Positions 19,096 to 28,439 of a stretch of DNA of 64,000 bases are shown here, piece by piece. The notes under the pieces were generated by a model. That model had not been told where the DNA came from. It worked only from the letters and a program-made list of their open reading frames with translations, and did no database searches. Within the stretch, counting starts at the first letter, position 1, and each line of letters opens with the position of its first letter. The stretch spans positions 1,488,001-1,552,000 of the forward strand of contig NZ_CP118976.1 of NCBI RefSeq assembly GCF_029024945.1, in the 5' to 3' direction. This DNA comes from Staphylococcus succinus (GTDB lineage: Bacteria; Bacillota; Bacilli; Staphylococcales; Staphylococcaceae). The position numbers and the translations under genes are program-made.

Positions 19096-20302
19096 GCGTT
19101 TCACCTTCTTCTCTCATATAATTTCTAATTGTTTCCATATCCTTATCTCCACGACCGGAAACAGTGACGACTAAAATTGCTTCTTCATCCATTGTTGGTG
19201 CCAACGTTTCTACATAACTTAATGCATGTGCACTTTCTATCGCTGGTATGATCCCCTCTGCTTTTGTAAAGCGAACTAGTGCATCCATCGCTTGTTGGTC
19301 ACTGGCAGTTTCGTATTTTACTCTACCAATATCATGGTAATATGAATGTTCTGGCCCTACACCAGGATAGTCTAAGCCAGCAGATATAGAATGCGCTAAC
19401 TCAATTTGCCCATCATCATCTTGTATTAAATACATTTTAGTGCCGTGTAGTACGCCTTCTTTTCCCTTATTAATCGCTAACGCATGCTTATTACTATCAT
19501 AGCCTTCTCCTGCAGCTTCAACACCATATAATTTCACATCGTCTTGAATGAATGGATAAAATGTACCTATTGCATTTGAACCTCCACCTATACATGCAAC
19601 AATTGCGTCTGGTAACCGGCCTTCTTTCTCAACAATTTGTGTCTTGATTTCTGACCCTATCACACTTTGAAAATCTCTGACCATCGTAGGAAATGGATCT
19701 GGGCCAAGCGCAGAACCTAATAAATAATGTGTGTCTTCAACATGACTTACCCAATATTGCAACGCTTTATTAACTGCATCAGACAATGTACCTTGTCCTT
19801 CCGTCACCGGTTCAACTTTTGCACCTAACAATTCCATTCTAAAAACATTTAAGGATTGTCTTTTAATATCTTCTTCGCCCATAAAGACAACTAGTTCCAT
19901 ATCGAATAAAGCAGCAACAGTAGCACTAGCAACCCCATGTTGTCCTGCTCCAGTTTCCGCAACAAGTTTATTTTTACCCATACGTTTAGCCAACAATGCT
20001 TGTCCTAGAGCATTGTTTATCTTATGTGCGCCTGTGTGGTTTAAATCTTCACGTTTCAAATAAATTTTTGCACCGCCAAGTTTTTCAGTATACGATGCTG
20101 CATAGGTAAGTGGTGTTTCACGACCTACATAATCTTTTAAATAACCATCTAATTCTTTTTGAAATTCTGGATCTACTTTCGCTTTTTGATACTCTTTTTT
20201 TAACTCTTGTACAGCTGGCATTAACGTTTCAGGTACAAATTGGCCACCATATGCACCAAAAAATCCAAATTCATCCGTTTCTGTCTGTATATTTTTCATC
20301 AT
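19088..20302 (-). CDS. trpB: Tryptophan synthase beta chain
   Basis: PLP enzyme joining indole and serine to make tryptophan. 404 aa. The PLP lysine is in KREDLNHTGAHKINNALGQ, and the phosphate-binding glycine loop in CIGGGSNAIG. Forms the alpha2-beta2 complex with TrpA. The start ATG overlaps the trpF stop region; GGGAG upstream. Confidence 0.96.
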   Translation of the reverse strand: MMKNIQTETDEFGFFGAYGGQFVPETLMPAVQELKKEYQKAKVDPEFQKELDGYLKDYVGRETPLTYAASYTEKLGGAKIYLKREDLNHTGAHKINNALGQALLAKRMGKNKLVAETGAGQHGVASATVAALFDMELVVFMGEEDIKRQSLNVFRMELLGAKVEPVTEGQGTLSDAVNKALQYWVSHVEDTHYLLGSALGPDPFPTMVRDFQSVIGSEIKTQIVEKEGRLPDAIVACIGGGSNAIGTFYPFIQDDVKLYGVEAAGEGYDSNKHALAINKGKEGVLHGTKMYLIQDDDGQIELAHSISAGLDYPGVGPEHSYYHDIGRVKYETASDQQAMDALVRFTKAEGIIPAIESAHALSYVETLAPTMDEEAILVVTVSGRGDKDMETIRNYMREEGETHA

Positions 20303-20934
20303 TATTTATTTTCTCCCTTCACATGTTCAACAATTAATTGCATTTTAGCGCTATCTTTTTCATTGTTTGTTTCTATACCACTAGCTATATCATAACCACT
20401 ATGTGATAAATCTAATGCTTCGATTGTTTTGATATGTTCATAGTTAATACCACCTGCAATTAAGTAATCAATATGCTGAATGGGTTTCAACTGTTCCCAA
20501 TTATATGTTCGACCTGTACCACCATACGAAGATGATGGCGTATCAAAGATAAATTGATCTACGCTATCTTTATAATAGTCAATTTCTTTCACCAATGTTT
20601 CATAATCTGTTGCAGGCAACGCCTTAATAACTTTAATTGTAGGTTTATATAACTTAATATCATGAATTAATTCTAACGTTTCATTACCATGAAATTGTAT
20701 GGTAGTGAGGGTGGTGTGTTCTATTAATTGTATCAAAGTATTATACTCAGGGTTAACAACGATAACTACTTTCTCTTTATCATTAGGTATAATATCTGTA
20801 AGTTGTTTAATGGTGGAGATATCAACATATCGCTTACTTTTAGGATAATGGATAAAGCCCATAGCATCGATATTTAAGTCTTTTGCTTTTTTCACATCTT
20901 CTAGTGTACGAAATCCACAATACTTTAGTTTCAT
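20302..20934 (-). CDS. trpF: Phosphoribosylanthranilate isomerase
   Basis: Amadori isomerase of tryptophan synthesis, 210 aa TIM barrel. General base Cys in LKYCGFRTLEDV and acid Asp in DQFIFDTPSSSYGGTGRTYNW are seen. The ATGA overlap with the trpC stop signals tight coupling. Confidence 0.94.
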   Translation of the reverse strand: MKLKYCGFRTLEDVKKAKDLNIDAMGFIHYPKSKRYVDISTIKQLTDIIPNDKEKVVIVVNPEYNTLIQLIEHTTLTTIQFHGNETLELIHDIKLYKPTIKVIKALPATDYETLVKEIDYYKDSVDQFIFDTPSSSYGGTGRTYNWEQLKPIQHIDYLIAGGINYEHIKTIEALDLSHSGYDIASGIETNNEKDSAKMQLIVEHVKGENK

Positions 20935-21713
20935 TGCTGCACCTTATTTAACTTTAAGCTTGGTAAGAATTGGCTTAAATCATCACATTTCATTAAAGAT
21001 TCACCAATGAGCAGACCATCAATGCCTGATTTAACTATATTTTCGACATCTTCTTTAGTGTGAATACCACTTTCTGAAATATAATAATATCCTTGTTTTT
21101 TATCTTCTAATATTTCATTAGTATGCAAGACATCTGTAACAAAACGTTTTAAGTCTCTATTATTTACCCCTATGATTTGAGGATTAAGTTTGTATGCACG
21201 TGCAAGTTCTGCTTTATCATGTACTTCGACTAATACTTCTAAGTTTTGTTCAGTGGCATAATCATATAACTCGCTTAATTGCTCGTCACTGAGCACATTA
21301 ACGATAAGTAAGATAATTGAAGCACCAGCTTTTTTTGCGACATCGATTTGTATAGAATCTACTACGAAGTCTTTACATAATACTGGTAACGATGTTTCAG
21401 TCGTTAATTTTTGCAAACGTTCATAACTACCTCCGAAATACTTTTCATCAGTTAATATTGAAACTGCGTTCGCACCATAAGCTTCGTAATCTTGAACTTG
21501 TTGTCCTAAATCTTTATCCGGTAATTGATCTAAAGAAGGGCTTTTAGATTTAATTTCAGCTATGACTGCTAACTGATCCGATTGATCCATCAGTGTTTGG
21601 AATTTAGGTTTATGCGATATATCTATATGATTTAAAGATTTTAACTTTTCTTCATAATATCCTTGTGCTAGTAATGTTTGTTTATATGCTACAATTTCAT
21701 CCAATATAGTCAT
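20931..21713 (-). CDS. trpC: Indole-3-glycerol phosphate synthase
   Basis: Ring-closing decarboxylase, 260 aa TIM barrel. Catalytic residues lie in AVIAEIKSKSPS (Lys, Glu), VLCKDFVVD (Lys) and IGVNNRDLKRF (Asn), with SESGIHTKEDV near the C-terminus. AGGAGGTAAGACAT precedes the ATG. Overlaps trpD. Confidence 0.95.
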   Translation of the reverse strand: MTILDEIVAYKQTLLAQGYYEEKLKSLNHIDISHKPKFQTLMDQSDQLAVIAEIKSKSPSLDQLPDKDLGQQVQDYEAYGANAVSILTDEKYFGGSYERLQKLTTETSLPVLCKDFVVDSIQIDVAKKAGASIILLIVNVLSDEQLSELYDYATEQNLEVLVEVHDKAELARAYKLNPQIIGVNNRDLKRFVTDVLHTNEILEDKKQGYYYISESGIHTKEDVENIVKSGIDGLLIGESLMKCDDLSQFLPSLKLNKVQQ

Positions 21714-22713
21714 ATGTCTTACCTCCCATTTTGTTGTATTGTTGTAAAGCTTGTCCTGTGTTTATTAATTCTTGAGCTTTGCGGACACCTGCTTGAATAG
21801 TTGAAACTTGTTCTGAAACATAAAGGGCAATCCCAGCATTTAAGACTACAACATCCCTCTTAGCGCTGCGATCTGTGCCATTCAGTATATTTTTGTTGAT
21901 GATTAAGTTTTCCTGAGGTGTACCTCCAACAAGTTGATCATTAGAGGCATAACTTAAACCTATATCCTGAGCATTCAATGTATAATGACTAATTTCTCCA
22001 TGGTCATTCACTTCATAAATGATATTATCACCTGATAATGTCGCCTCATCCATGCCATTAGCACCATGCAATACAATTGCTTTTTTACGCCCTAAATCCC
22101 CTAATGTTTGTGCTATTTTTTCTAATTTCGATGTTTCATAAACACCCATAACTTGGTAGTCTAGTTTAAACGGATTGATGATTGGACCAGTAATATTGAA
22201 GATGGTTGGGTTACGTAACGCTTTTCTTAATGGCTGGATATGCTTCATAATTGGATACGTTTCAGTTGCGCTTAAAAATACTAATCCATTACTATCTAAT
22301 TTTTCGGCTGTATCACTCACTGACGTTGTTTTAATATTCATTTCATTTAATAGGTCTGTACTCCCTGATGAAGAAGTAACGCTTTTATTTCCATGTTTAA
22401 CCACAGGTACGCCAGAGCTTGCAATAACAAAAGAAACTGTAGTAGAAATATTAAAACTATTCGATTTATCTCCTCCGGTGCCACATACACACATGCTATT
22501 TGGATAATATGGTTGTTGAGGATACATCGAACGAATCAAACTATTAGAAATAAATGTTAATTCTTCTTGGGTGATTTCTTTTTCAGAAAACACTTCTAAC
22601 AACTCAATTTTCATTTGATCGTCTATATCTTTAGCAATGAGTATATCTATAAATTCATCCATTTGTTTTTGATCTAACGGTTTATGTTGTTTCAACTGTG
22701 TTTGTAGCACCAT
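21697..22713 (-). CDS. trpD: Anthranilate phosphoribosyltransferase
   Basis: Transfers phosphoribose to anthranilate. 338 aa. PRPP-binding glycine loop CGTGGDKSNSFNIST and the KHGNKSVTSSSGSTDLLN motif are intact. Overlaps trpG by 32 nt and trpC by 17 nt. Confidence 0.95.
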   Translation of the reverse strand: MVLQTQLKQHKPLDQKQMDEFIDILIAKDIDDQMKIELLEVFSEKEITQEELTFISNSLIRSMYPQQPYYPNSMCVCGTGGDKSNSFNISTTVSFVIASSGVPVVKHGNKSVTSSSGSTDLLNEMNIKTTSVSDTAEKLDSNGLVFLSATETYPIMKHIQPLRKALRNPTIFNITGPIINPFKLDYQVMGVYETSKLEKIAQTLGDLGRKKAIVLHGANGMDEATLSGDNIIYEVNDHGEISHYTLNAQDIGLSYASNDQLVGGTPQENLIINKNILNGTDRSAKRDVVVLNAGIALYVSEQVSTIQAGVRKAQELINTGQALQQYNKMGGKTYDYIG

Positions 22714-23278
22714 TGTCTCTGACCTCCTTCATTACTGTTAAAAAGTTGTTAATCATCTGAGTACCATATTCTGTTGCAAACGATTCAGGATGGAATTGTA
22801 TACCAAAATGTAAATTTATCTTATGTTCAAAAGACTGTATACAATCTTTTGTTTGCGCCGTCACTTTTAAACTTTCTGGGAAAGTATCAGGGTTACTCAT
22901 AAGTGAATGGTATCTCATTATTTCTGAATATTCTGGAATATCTTTATATAACAATGTCTCATCTACAATTTTCATTTGATCTTTTTTACCATGCTTTATA
23001 TTTTCACACTGTATCACATCACCGCCGTAATAACACGTTAATGCTTGTGATCCTAAACATACACCTAATATAGGTTTATGATGATAGTGCTCAATGATGT
23101 GTTCTAGATGCGTTGTATCCATAGGATGACCTGGACCTGGCGAAATAACAAGTGCTTCTACATCTAAATTATAGATCGTTGGGTCGTCTGGATATTTAAC
23201 GATGACTTCTTCTTGTCGTGCAATCATATCTACTAAGTTATATGTGAATGAATCATAATTATCGACGATTAATATCAT
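22682..23278 (-). CDS. trpG: Anthranilate synthase glutamine amidotransferase subunit
   Basis: Class I glutamine amidotransferase giving ammonia to TrpE, 198 aa. Triad: Cys in GVCLGSQAL, His and Glu in FGIQFHPESFATEYG. N-terminus MILIVDNYDSFTYNL is standard. ATGA overlap with trpE. Confidence 0.95.
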   Translation of the reverse strand: MILIVDNYDSFTYNLVDMIARQEEVIVKYPDDPTIYNLDVEALVISPGPGHPMDTTHLEHIIEHYHHKPILGVCLGSQALTCYYGGDVIQCENIKHGKKDQMKIVDETLLYKDIPEYSEIMRYHSLMSNPDTFPESLKVTAQTKDCIQSFEHKINLHFGIQFHPESFATEYGTQMINNFLTVMKEVRDNGATNTVETT

Positions 23279-24681
23279 GGTGATACCTCCAATAAACTTT
23301 TTGCCTTAAGTTTTGTTTCTTCAAGTTCCTTTTCTGGAACTGAATCGTAAACCACACCACAGCCAGCTTGTACATTAATATAAGTCTCATCAATCATCAT
23401 TGTTCGTATAGCTAATGCAAAATCCAAATCGTGATTACAATTAATATATCCAATGCCTCCACTATATACACCACGTTTATGTGGTTGAACTTCATAAATA
23501 CGTTGAATAGCTCTGAGTTTAGGTGCACCTGATACTGTGCCAGTTGGTAATAAACTTGCTATGACGGACATCGGTGAATAATTCTCTTTCAACTTGCCTG
23601 TAACTTCACTGACAATATGAATCACATGCTCATAGCGTTCAATTGTCATTAATTTTTCTATTGTGGATGTCCCGATTTTACATACTCTATGAATATCATT
23701 TCTACCTAAGTCAACAAGCATACTATGTTCACTCAGTTCCTTTTCATCATTTTTTAGTTTGTCTTCATTTGCCCGATCTTCTGCTTCATTCTTACCTCTC
23801 TTTATTGTTCCAGCTATTGGATTAGTCACTACAGTTTGACCTTGTACTTTTACAAAACTTTCAGGAGAGCTTCCGACTATAATCGGATGATCCATATTTA
23901 AATAGTACATATATGGACTTGGATTTTGTCTTTTTAAATTTTGATATAATTGATATGACAATTGTTGTATTTGGCTAGAAAAATAATGTTTATAACTATA
24001 AATAATAGATGGTACGACTTGGAACATATCTCCTTGTTGAATAAGTGCTTTCATTTTACTCACTGTTGCCATAAATTGTTCTGGTGCTATATTAGATTCA
24101 ATAACTTTTTCATTTTGTTCACTTTCTATATATGATGGATAGATATTGATTTGTTTTAATTCTTCTATACGTGTATTGACACGTGCATTTAATTGATCCT
24201 CGCTCTGGCCAGAAAATAAATTTGTTGCAATTACGTAAAGGTGCTCTTTATAGTGATCAAAGACATACACATCTTCTACCATGTGAAACTTAACATCATG
24301 TTGTGTATGGTCTTCTAAATTAATTTCCTTTAAGATTGGAAATTCATGTCTTACTAAATCAAAGCTACATGTTCCCACAAAACCTGAGATAAATGGTAAG
24401 TCTGTTAATGCTTCGTCTGCTATTTCTGCTTTATAATCGTCGATGAGTTTTTTCATTTTGATGTATGGCTCTTCTGTGACTACTTGGGTTTCCTTCGGTG
24501 TTTGCACAACCATGTGTTCATTATCCAATGTAATTGAACCATATGTGTCAAAAATAACAATTGAATAGCGACCTTTAAGTTTAGATTGGTCTGAACTTTC
24601 CAAAACGATTTTTTGTTCTCTTAATCTTGCTAATGCTTCTGGCGTTACTTCTGCATTTAATTTTTGATATTGTACTTTCAT
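23275..24681 (-). CDS. trpE: Anthranilate synthase component I
   Basis: Makes anthranilate from chorismate with TrpG ammonia; first enzyme of the operon, 468 aa. Chorismate-binding motifs PIAGTIKRG, ELSEHSMLVDLGRNDIHRVC, LLPTGTVSGAPKLRAIQ and VQAGCGVVYDS are intact; the N-terminal region carries the usual tryptophan feedback domain. GAGGAGGAAAGTAA precedes the ATG. Controlled by two T-boxes upstream. Confidence 0.96.
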   Translation of the reverse strand: MKVQYQKLNAEVTPEALARLREQKIVLESSDQSKLKGRYSIVIFDTYGSITLDNEHMVVQTPKETQVVTEEPYIKMKKLIDDYKAEIADEALTDLPFISGFVGTCSFDLVRHEFPILKEINLEDHTQHDVKFHMVEDVYVFDHYKEHLYVIATNLFSGQSEDQLNARVNTRIEELKQINIYPSYIESEQNEKVIESNIAPEQFMATVSKMKALIQQGDMFQVVPSIIYSYKHYFSSQIQQLSYQLYQNLKRQNPSPYMYYLNMDHPIIVGSSPESFVKVQGQTVVTNPIAGTIKRGKNEAEDRANEDKLKNDEKELSEHSMLVDLGRNDIHRVCKIGTSTIEKLMTIERYEHVIHIVSEVTGKLKENYSPMSVIASLLPTGTVSGAPKLRAIQRIYEVQPHKRGVYSGGIGYINCNHDLDFALAIRTMMIDETYINVQAGCGVVYDSVPEKELEETKLKAKSLLEVSP

Positions 24682-24689
24682 TTACTTTC

Positions 24690-24922
24690 CTCCTCATAAA
24701 AAAATCAGCATCCTATAACAATAATTGTTAAGGACGCTGACGCGCGGTACCACCTAAATTAGTAGATATATCATCATATCGATATATTGACCTACTCACT
24801 CATTCATTTTCATTTGTAATCCAACAAAACCCAATTTCAGTAGATGTGCGTGTTAGTTTTCATCAACCACTAACTTTCTGTTGCTACCCATTCATCACTT
24901 ACTTCATTTTGTTTTTTTGTAA
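24690..24922 (-). promoter_or_regulatory. T-box leader 2 (trpE-proximal), UGG specifier
   Basis: On the minus strand the invariant box TAGGTGGTACCGCG lies at about 24747-24760. A terminator stem AGCGTCCT / AGGATGCT followed by seven T ends at about 24697. Stem I includes AGTTAGTGGTTGATGAAAACTAAC and the specifier region GAAATTGGGTTTT, read as UGG (Trp). It can pair with uncharged tRNA-Trp and permit transcription into trpE. Confidence 0.9.
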
Positions 24923-25155
24923 CAAAAAAACACCACAATAACGCATACTGTAAGGACGCGTTACCGTGGTGCCACCTTAGTTAACAGATTCTGTTCACTT
25001 TAATTGCTTTATTTATAATTTTAATCTCATTTAAAAGCCCAATTCACTATATATGTAGTGCTAATTTTCATCAACCATTAGCTTTCTTCTTGCTACATGA
25101 CATATATGCTACGTTATCTTCCAAATGGCAACTTGTGTTGCGAAAGTAATTAATT
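24923..25155 (-). promoter_or_regulatory. T-box leader 1 (promoter-proximal), UGG specifier
   Basis: A complete second T-box: stem I with TAGCAAGAAG...GGTTGATGAAAATTAGC, specifier region GTGAATTGGGC (UGG), T-box TAAGGTGGCACCACGG (about 24965-24980), and terminator CACCACGGTAACGCG / CGCGTTATTGTGGTG plus seven T (24924-24971). Two independent Trp-tRNA decisions in series precede the trp genes. Confidence 0.9.
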
Positions 25156-25158
25156 AGT

Positions 25159-25187
25159 ATGGTACAAGTATAATTCGATTTTGTCAA
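25159..25187 (-). promoter_or_regulatory. trp operon promoter
   Basis: TTGACA (25182-25187, minus strand) is followed after 17 nt by TACCAT (25159-25164). The strong -35 and exact spacing, placed just before T-box 1, make this the likely trp promoter. Confidence 0.7.
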
Positions 25188-26121
25188 CTTCAAAATTTGA
25201 CTATTCTTATTGTTAAACAATAAATCGTACATTGAGCCTACACATCAAGACAATAATAAATATAATTTTTAATAGGAAATAGCTGATTATATCTCAATGC
25301 ATCAAGTTACATTTCCCTTTATTTAATAAATGACCTGCTTATGATTAATAATTGATATGAGAAGGTGTCATTACAAGTTGTTCACTCCACTTATCATTAA
25401 AGAAATGCTATTAGATTGGTACTTTAGTATAAGAAATACGATTTGTTGTGAACATCTTTATGCGAGGTATTGGTTATAGCATAACCTGTTAAAAACCAAA
25501 AATTTTACAACCTTTTCATCAGCATACCTATTTGTGCTACACGATATTGTAAATTCTGTGTTTCGCACTATTAAGTTTATGTATAATTATATAGTTTGCC
25601 ATTGTATTTTTAACAATTAATGATACGGTGTATTTAAGGGCAGGTTAACCGTTCCTGTCCTTACCTTCAAGTTTAAGCTTTCACATGGTTTTAATGACTG
25701 TTGGGGTTAACAGTCTAATCATTATGCGAAAGCAAAATTGTACTAGGTTTCAGTATCAATCTAGCATAAAAGGACATTACTCCTTATTGCTTGTCAGCGT
25801 TAACTTTCTATACTACACATTTCATAATTTCTCGAGCATCCCTTTCTACCTAGAGGGGTGCTTTCTGATGCTTTGAAATGTATTTACTAAGATTATTTAA
25901 ACTAATATAGCTATAGCTATTTTTAATACAACAGTACGACACCTATCATTCTTGTACGTCAGCAGTTAACCTCATAAATTGTTTACTTCTTTAAATTTGT
26001 ATAACTTAGTACAATATATTGTAAATTTAATCTTTGAATATTGTTAATGTATTTATACATATTAATTTATTTATACACTTATGATATGCTTAAATCATTA
26101 AAAGAAAGGGGTAACTATTTT
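25188..26121. other. 0.9-kb region without a gene; structured RNA candidate inside
   Basis: No coding region is supported; a 63-codon frame at 25685-25876 overlaps hairpins and lacks a ribosome binding site. The 25630-25865 part holds several nested stems (listed separately). The rest, including the promoter region of the surface protein gene, shows nothing else I can name. Confidence 0.5.
25636..25862 (+). ncRNA. Candidate structured non-coding RNA
   Basis: Successive stems: GGGCAGG/CCTGTCC (25638-25644 with 25654-25660), GCTTTC/GAAAGC (25677-25682 with 25728-25733) enclosing GACTGTT/AACAGTC (25696-25702 with 25709-25715), and a closing hairpin AGCATCCC/GGGGTGCT (25835-25862). C-rich UCCC stretches, common in staphylococcal regulatory RNAs, occur in it. 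There is no homology or transcript evidence, and the last hairpin lacks a long T run. Confidence 0.35.
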
Positions 26122-26646
26122 ATGAACAAAAAAATCTTTACACTTAGTTCTAGTCTTTTAGCAACGACAATGTTTTTGACACATAATCCTATCGAAGCAT
26201 CAGTCGAGGGTGAAACTGAATTAAAAAATGATGCCATTGAGAAAGTTTCCGAAACATTTCACTATCAAGATAAAGGACTAAGACCTACAGGAGAAGTGGA
26301 AGATAAAGATTCGTATTATATTATTCCAACATATCAATCTACAGGCGTCGGTGGTATAAAAATTATAAAAGTGGATAAATCCAATGGTCAATTATTATTT
26401 GGAGATAAAGATGCTAATGATTTTAAAACATCTGGTACGTTAAAACTCGATGACTATGAGTTAGCACAAGAAAATAATGAAATTACTACACCGTCTGGTA
26501 AACAACTTACGATTGAGAAAGATTCAGAAGATAAACTACCAGAATCCGGAGAATCTATACCTTTTCAACATACTTTGTATAGTACATTTGTATTGATGTT
26601 AGGTATCAGCATAATTATGCTGAATAAATTCAGAAAAAAAGCATAG
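26122..26646 (+). CDS. Small surface protein with LPESG sorting signal
   Basis: 174 aa. N-terminal signal peptide (MNKKIFTLSSSLLATTMFLTH..., cleavage probably after IEA, residue about 31). A mature part of about 105 residues without recognisable domain but with a FHYQDKGLRPTGEVEDKDSYY segment. C-terminal sorting signal LPESG (about residue 139) followed by a hydrophobic stretch and FRKKA. The T of LPXTG is S here. GAAAGGGG sits before the ATG at 26122; the upstream in-frame ATGs are less likely. Monocistronic with its own terminator. Function unknown; cell-wall anchoring by a sortase is inferred. Confidence 0.75.
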   Translation: MNKKIFTLSSSLLATTMFLTHNPIEASVEGETELKNDAIEKVSETFHYQDKGLRPTGEVEDKDSYYIIPTYQSTGVGGIKIIKVDKSNGQLLFGDKDANDFKTSGTLKLDDYELAQENNEITTPSGKQLTIEKDSEDKLPESGESIPFQHTLYSTFVLMLGISIIMLNKFRKKA

Positions 26647-26665
26647 TTTATAACCTTATTAAAAT

Positions 26666-26697
26666 AAAAAAGCCAACCTTTCATAGGTTGGTTTTTT
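26666..26697 (+). terminator. Terminator after the surface protein gene
   Basis: AAAAAGCCAACCT pairs with AGGTTGGTTTTTT around a 6-nt loop, ending in T. Confidence 0.9.
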
Positions 26698-26771
26698 ATA
26701 ATTTATTATCGATCATTGAAGTTCAAATGTTAATTCTCTGCTTCAATTTTATTTATTATTTTTATTAAATG

Positions 26772-27425
26772 TTACAAAGTAAGTTGCTTATCGTAAAATT
26801 TTTCGAAAACCTTTGCTAAATCTTCTTTCGCACTGTCTAAAACTTCTTCTTCTGGTAAAATCGCTGTCCCTTGAGCACGAGCTACGTATAACGCATCAAA
26901 GCCCATGATGTCTTCAAACATAGCTTTTAAGTATTGATATGAGAACTCAAGCGGAGTATAGCGATCATTGTTAGTATATATTGATCCACTAGCCTGTAGA
27001 TATAGCGCTTTATAATTATCAGTCATTAATCCAACTGAACCTTCATTCGTATATTGGAACGTTTGGCGTGCAAGTAATATATTATCCATGTAATCTTTCA
27101 AACGAGATGTTACGTTAAAATTGTGCAGTGGTGAAATGATGACTATACGGTGCTTATTTTTAAACTGGGTTAATAATCCGGAAGTAATGACTTCAATTTC
27201 CTTTTCTTTTTCACTTAATGTTTCTTGGTTACGCTGTTTATTCCAAATATGCAATAATTCTGTTGTTTCTATACGGGGTAAATTGATTGCGTATAAGTTC
27301 AATATTTCAGGGTTATCATCTGGAAATTCAGCCTTATATTTTGCTAAAAACAACTCTTGTAATTTATAAGTAAAGCTACCTTTATTTTCACAATCTGGGT
27401 GAGCATTAATGATTAATGTTTGCAT
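26772..27425 (-). CDS. FMN-dependent NADH-azoreductase-like oxidoreductase
   Basis: 217 aa flavodoxin-fold NAD(P)H:quinone/azo reductase. N-terminal TLIINAHPD phosphate loop, ISPLHNFNVTSRLKDYMDN (the conserved P-x-x-N-F element binding FMN) and LYLQASGSIY are as in AzoR. The start (MQTLII) is set by GGAGAATGTAT. Divergent from the WYL regulator, which probably controls it in response to electrophiles. Confidence 0.85.
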   Translation of the reverse strand: MQTLIINAHPDCENKGSFTYKLQELFLAKYKAEFPDDNPEILNLYAINLPRIETTELLHIWNKQRNQETLSEKEKEIEVITSGLLTQFKNKHRIVIISPLHNFNVTSRLKDYMDNILLARQTFQYTNEGSVGLMTDNYKALYLQASGSIYTNNDRYTPLEFSYQYLKAMFEDIMGFDALYVARAQGTAILPEEEVLDSAKEDLAKVFEKFYDKQLTL

Positions 27426-27466
27426 ATACATTCTCCTTCTTACTTGATAAACTAAGTATAAAATTC

Positions 27467-27491
27467 AATGGTGCCTAAATACGACACCATT
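27467..27491. promoter_or_regulatory. Inverted repeat operator between azoreductase and WYL regulator
   Basis: AATGGTG (27467-27473) and CACCATT (27485-27491) are perfect 7-bp arms separated by 11 bp in the divergent promoter region. It is a good candidate for the regulator's binding site. Confidence 0.6.
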
Positions 27492-27503
27492 AAAGGAGAA
27501 ATT

Positions 27504-28439
27504 ATGAAAAAATCTGAGCGATTAAATCAAGAACTCATTTTCTTAAGTGATAAATCTTCATTTCATTTAAAAGATATTATGAACGCGTTTAATATATCCA
27601 AAAGAACTGCATTAAGAGATATACAAGAACTTGAAGCTATGGGACTAGGTATTTATGTTGAAAATGGTCGCTATGGCGGATATAAATTGATTACTCAAAA
27701 TTTATTGACTCCTGTTTATTTTAGCAATGATGAAATATTAGCTATCTTTTTTGCACTTAAAGCATTAGATATATTATCCAGCACCCCTTTTGAAAAATCT
27801 TATACTCAAATTAAAGAAAAACTATTCGCTACTTTACCATTTAATAAGAAACAAGATATTTCTAAAGTTTTAAATTACATTTATTACTATAATATAGCCC
27901 CTATTAATAAATCCCCATTTTTATCTGATATATTAATTTCTATAATGAACGAATACGTGGTTTCAATAACTTATACGCAACATAAAAATATAACAACTTA
28001 TATTCAAATCTATGATCTGTTTTATAGGAATGGCATCTGGTTCTGTAGTGCGTATGATATTAATAATGAACAATGGGGAACTTATCGCTGTGATTATATC
28101 ACTGCTTTAAAATTCAAGAATCATGAAATTACGCCTTATTCGAGAGAAGCGTTAGAACAGTTTCAAACTAACTATGAAGATACATACCATAATATCTCTT
28201 TTAGGTGTCAGCTAACCTCTTTGGGCGTAGAATTATATCATAAGAAAAATTATCCAAATATGGAATTAGTGTATATTGATGATGTCCCTTATATTACTGG
28301 AGGCTATAACGAAGACGAACTTACTTATATGGTGCAATATTTAATTTCATTAGGTGAACATGTGAAAATCATCTATCCTGAACAACTTAAAAATAGCTAT
28401 ATAAATAAATTAAAAAGTATTTTAAATACGTATAATTAA
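27504..28439 (+). CDS. YafY-type transcriptional regulator (HTH-11 and WYL domain)
   Basis: 311 aa. N-terminal winged helix LKDIMNAFNISKRTALRDIQELEAMGL (split, residues about 20-48), followed by GRYGGYKL and a C-terminal WYL-type ligand domain in which the usual W-Y-L motif appears as NGIWFCSAYDINNEQW. Ribosome binding site AAGGAG, ATG at 27504. Transcribed away from the azoreductase; ligand unknown. Confidence 0.85.
   Translation: MKKSERLNQELIFLSDKSSFHLKDIMNAFNISKRTALRDIQELEAMGLGIYVENGRYGGYKLITQNLLTPVYFSNDEILAIFFALKALDILSSTPFEKSYTQIKEKLFATLPFNKKQDISKVLNYIYYYNIAPINKSPFLSDILISIMNEYVVSITYTQHKNITTYIQIYDLFYRNGIWFCSAYDINNEQWGTYRCDYITALKFKNHEITPYSREALEQFQTNYEDTYHNISFRCQLTSLGVELYHKKNYPNMELVYIDDVPYITGGYNEDELTYMVQYLISLGEHVKIIYPEQLKNSYINKLKSILNTYN

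Noticed and set aside
25685..25876. 63-codon plus-strand frame
   Set aside because: Overlaps several stable stems and lacks a ribosome binding site; RNA structure explains the region better.
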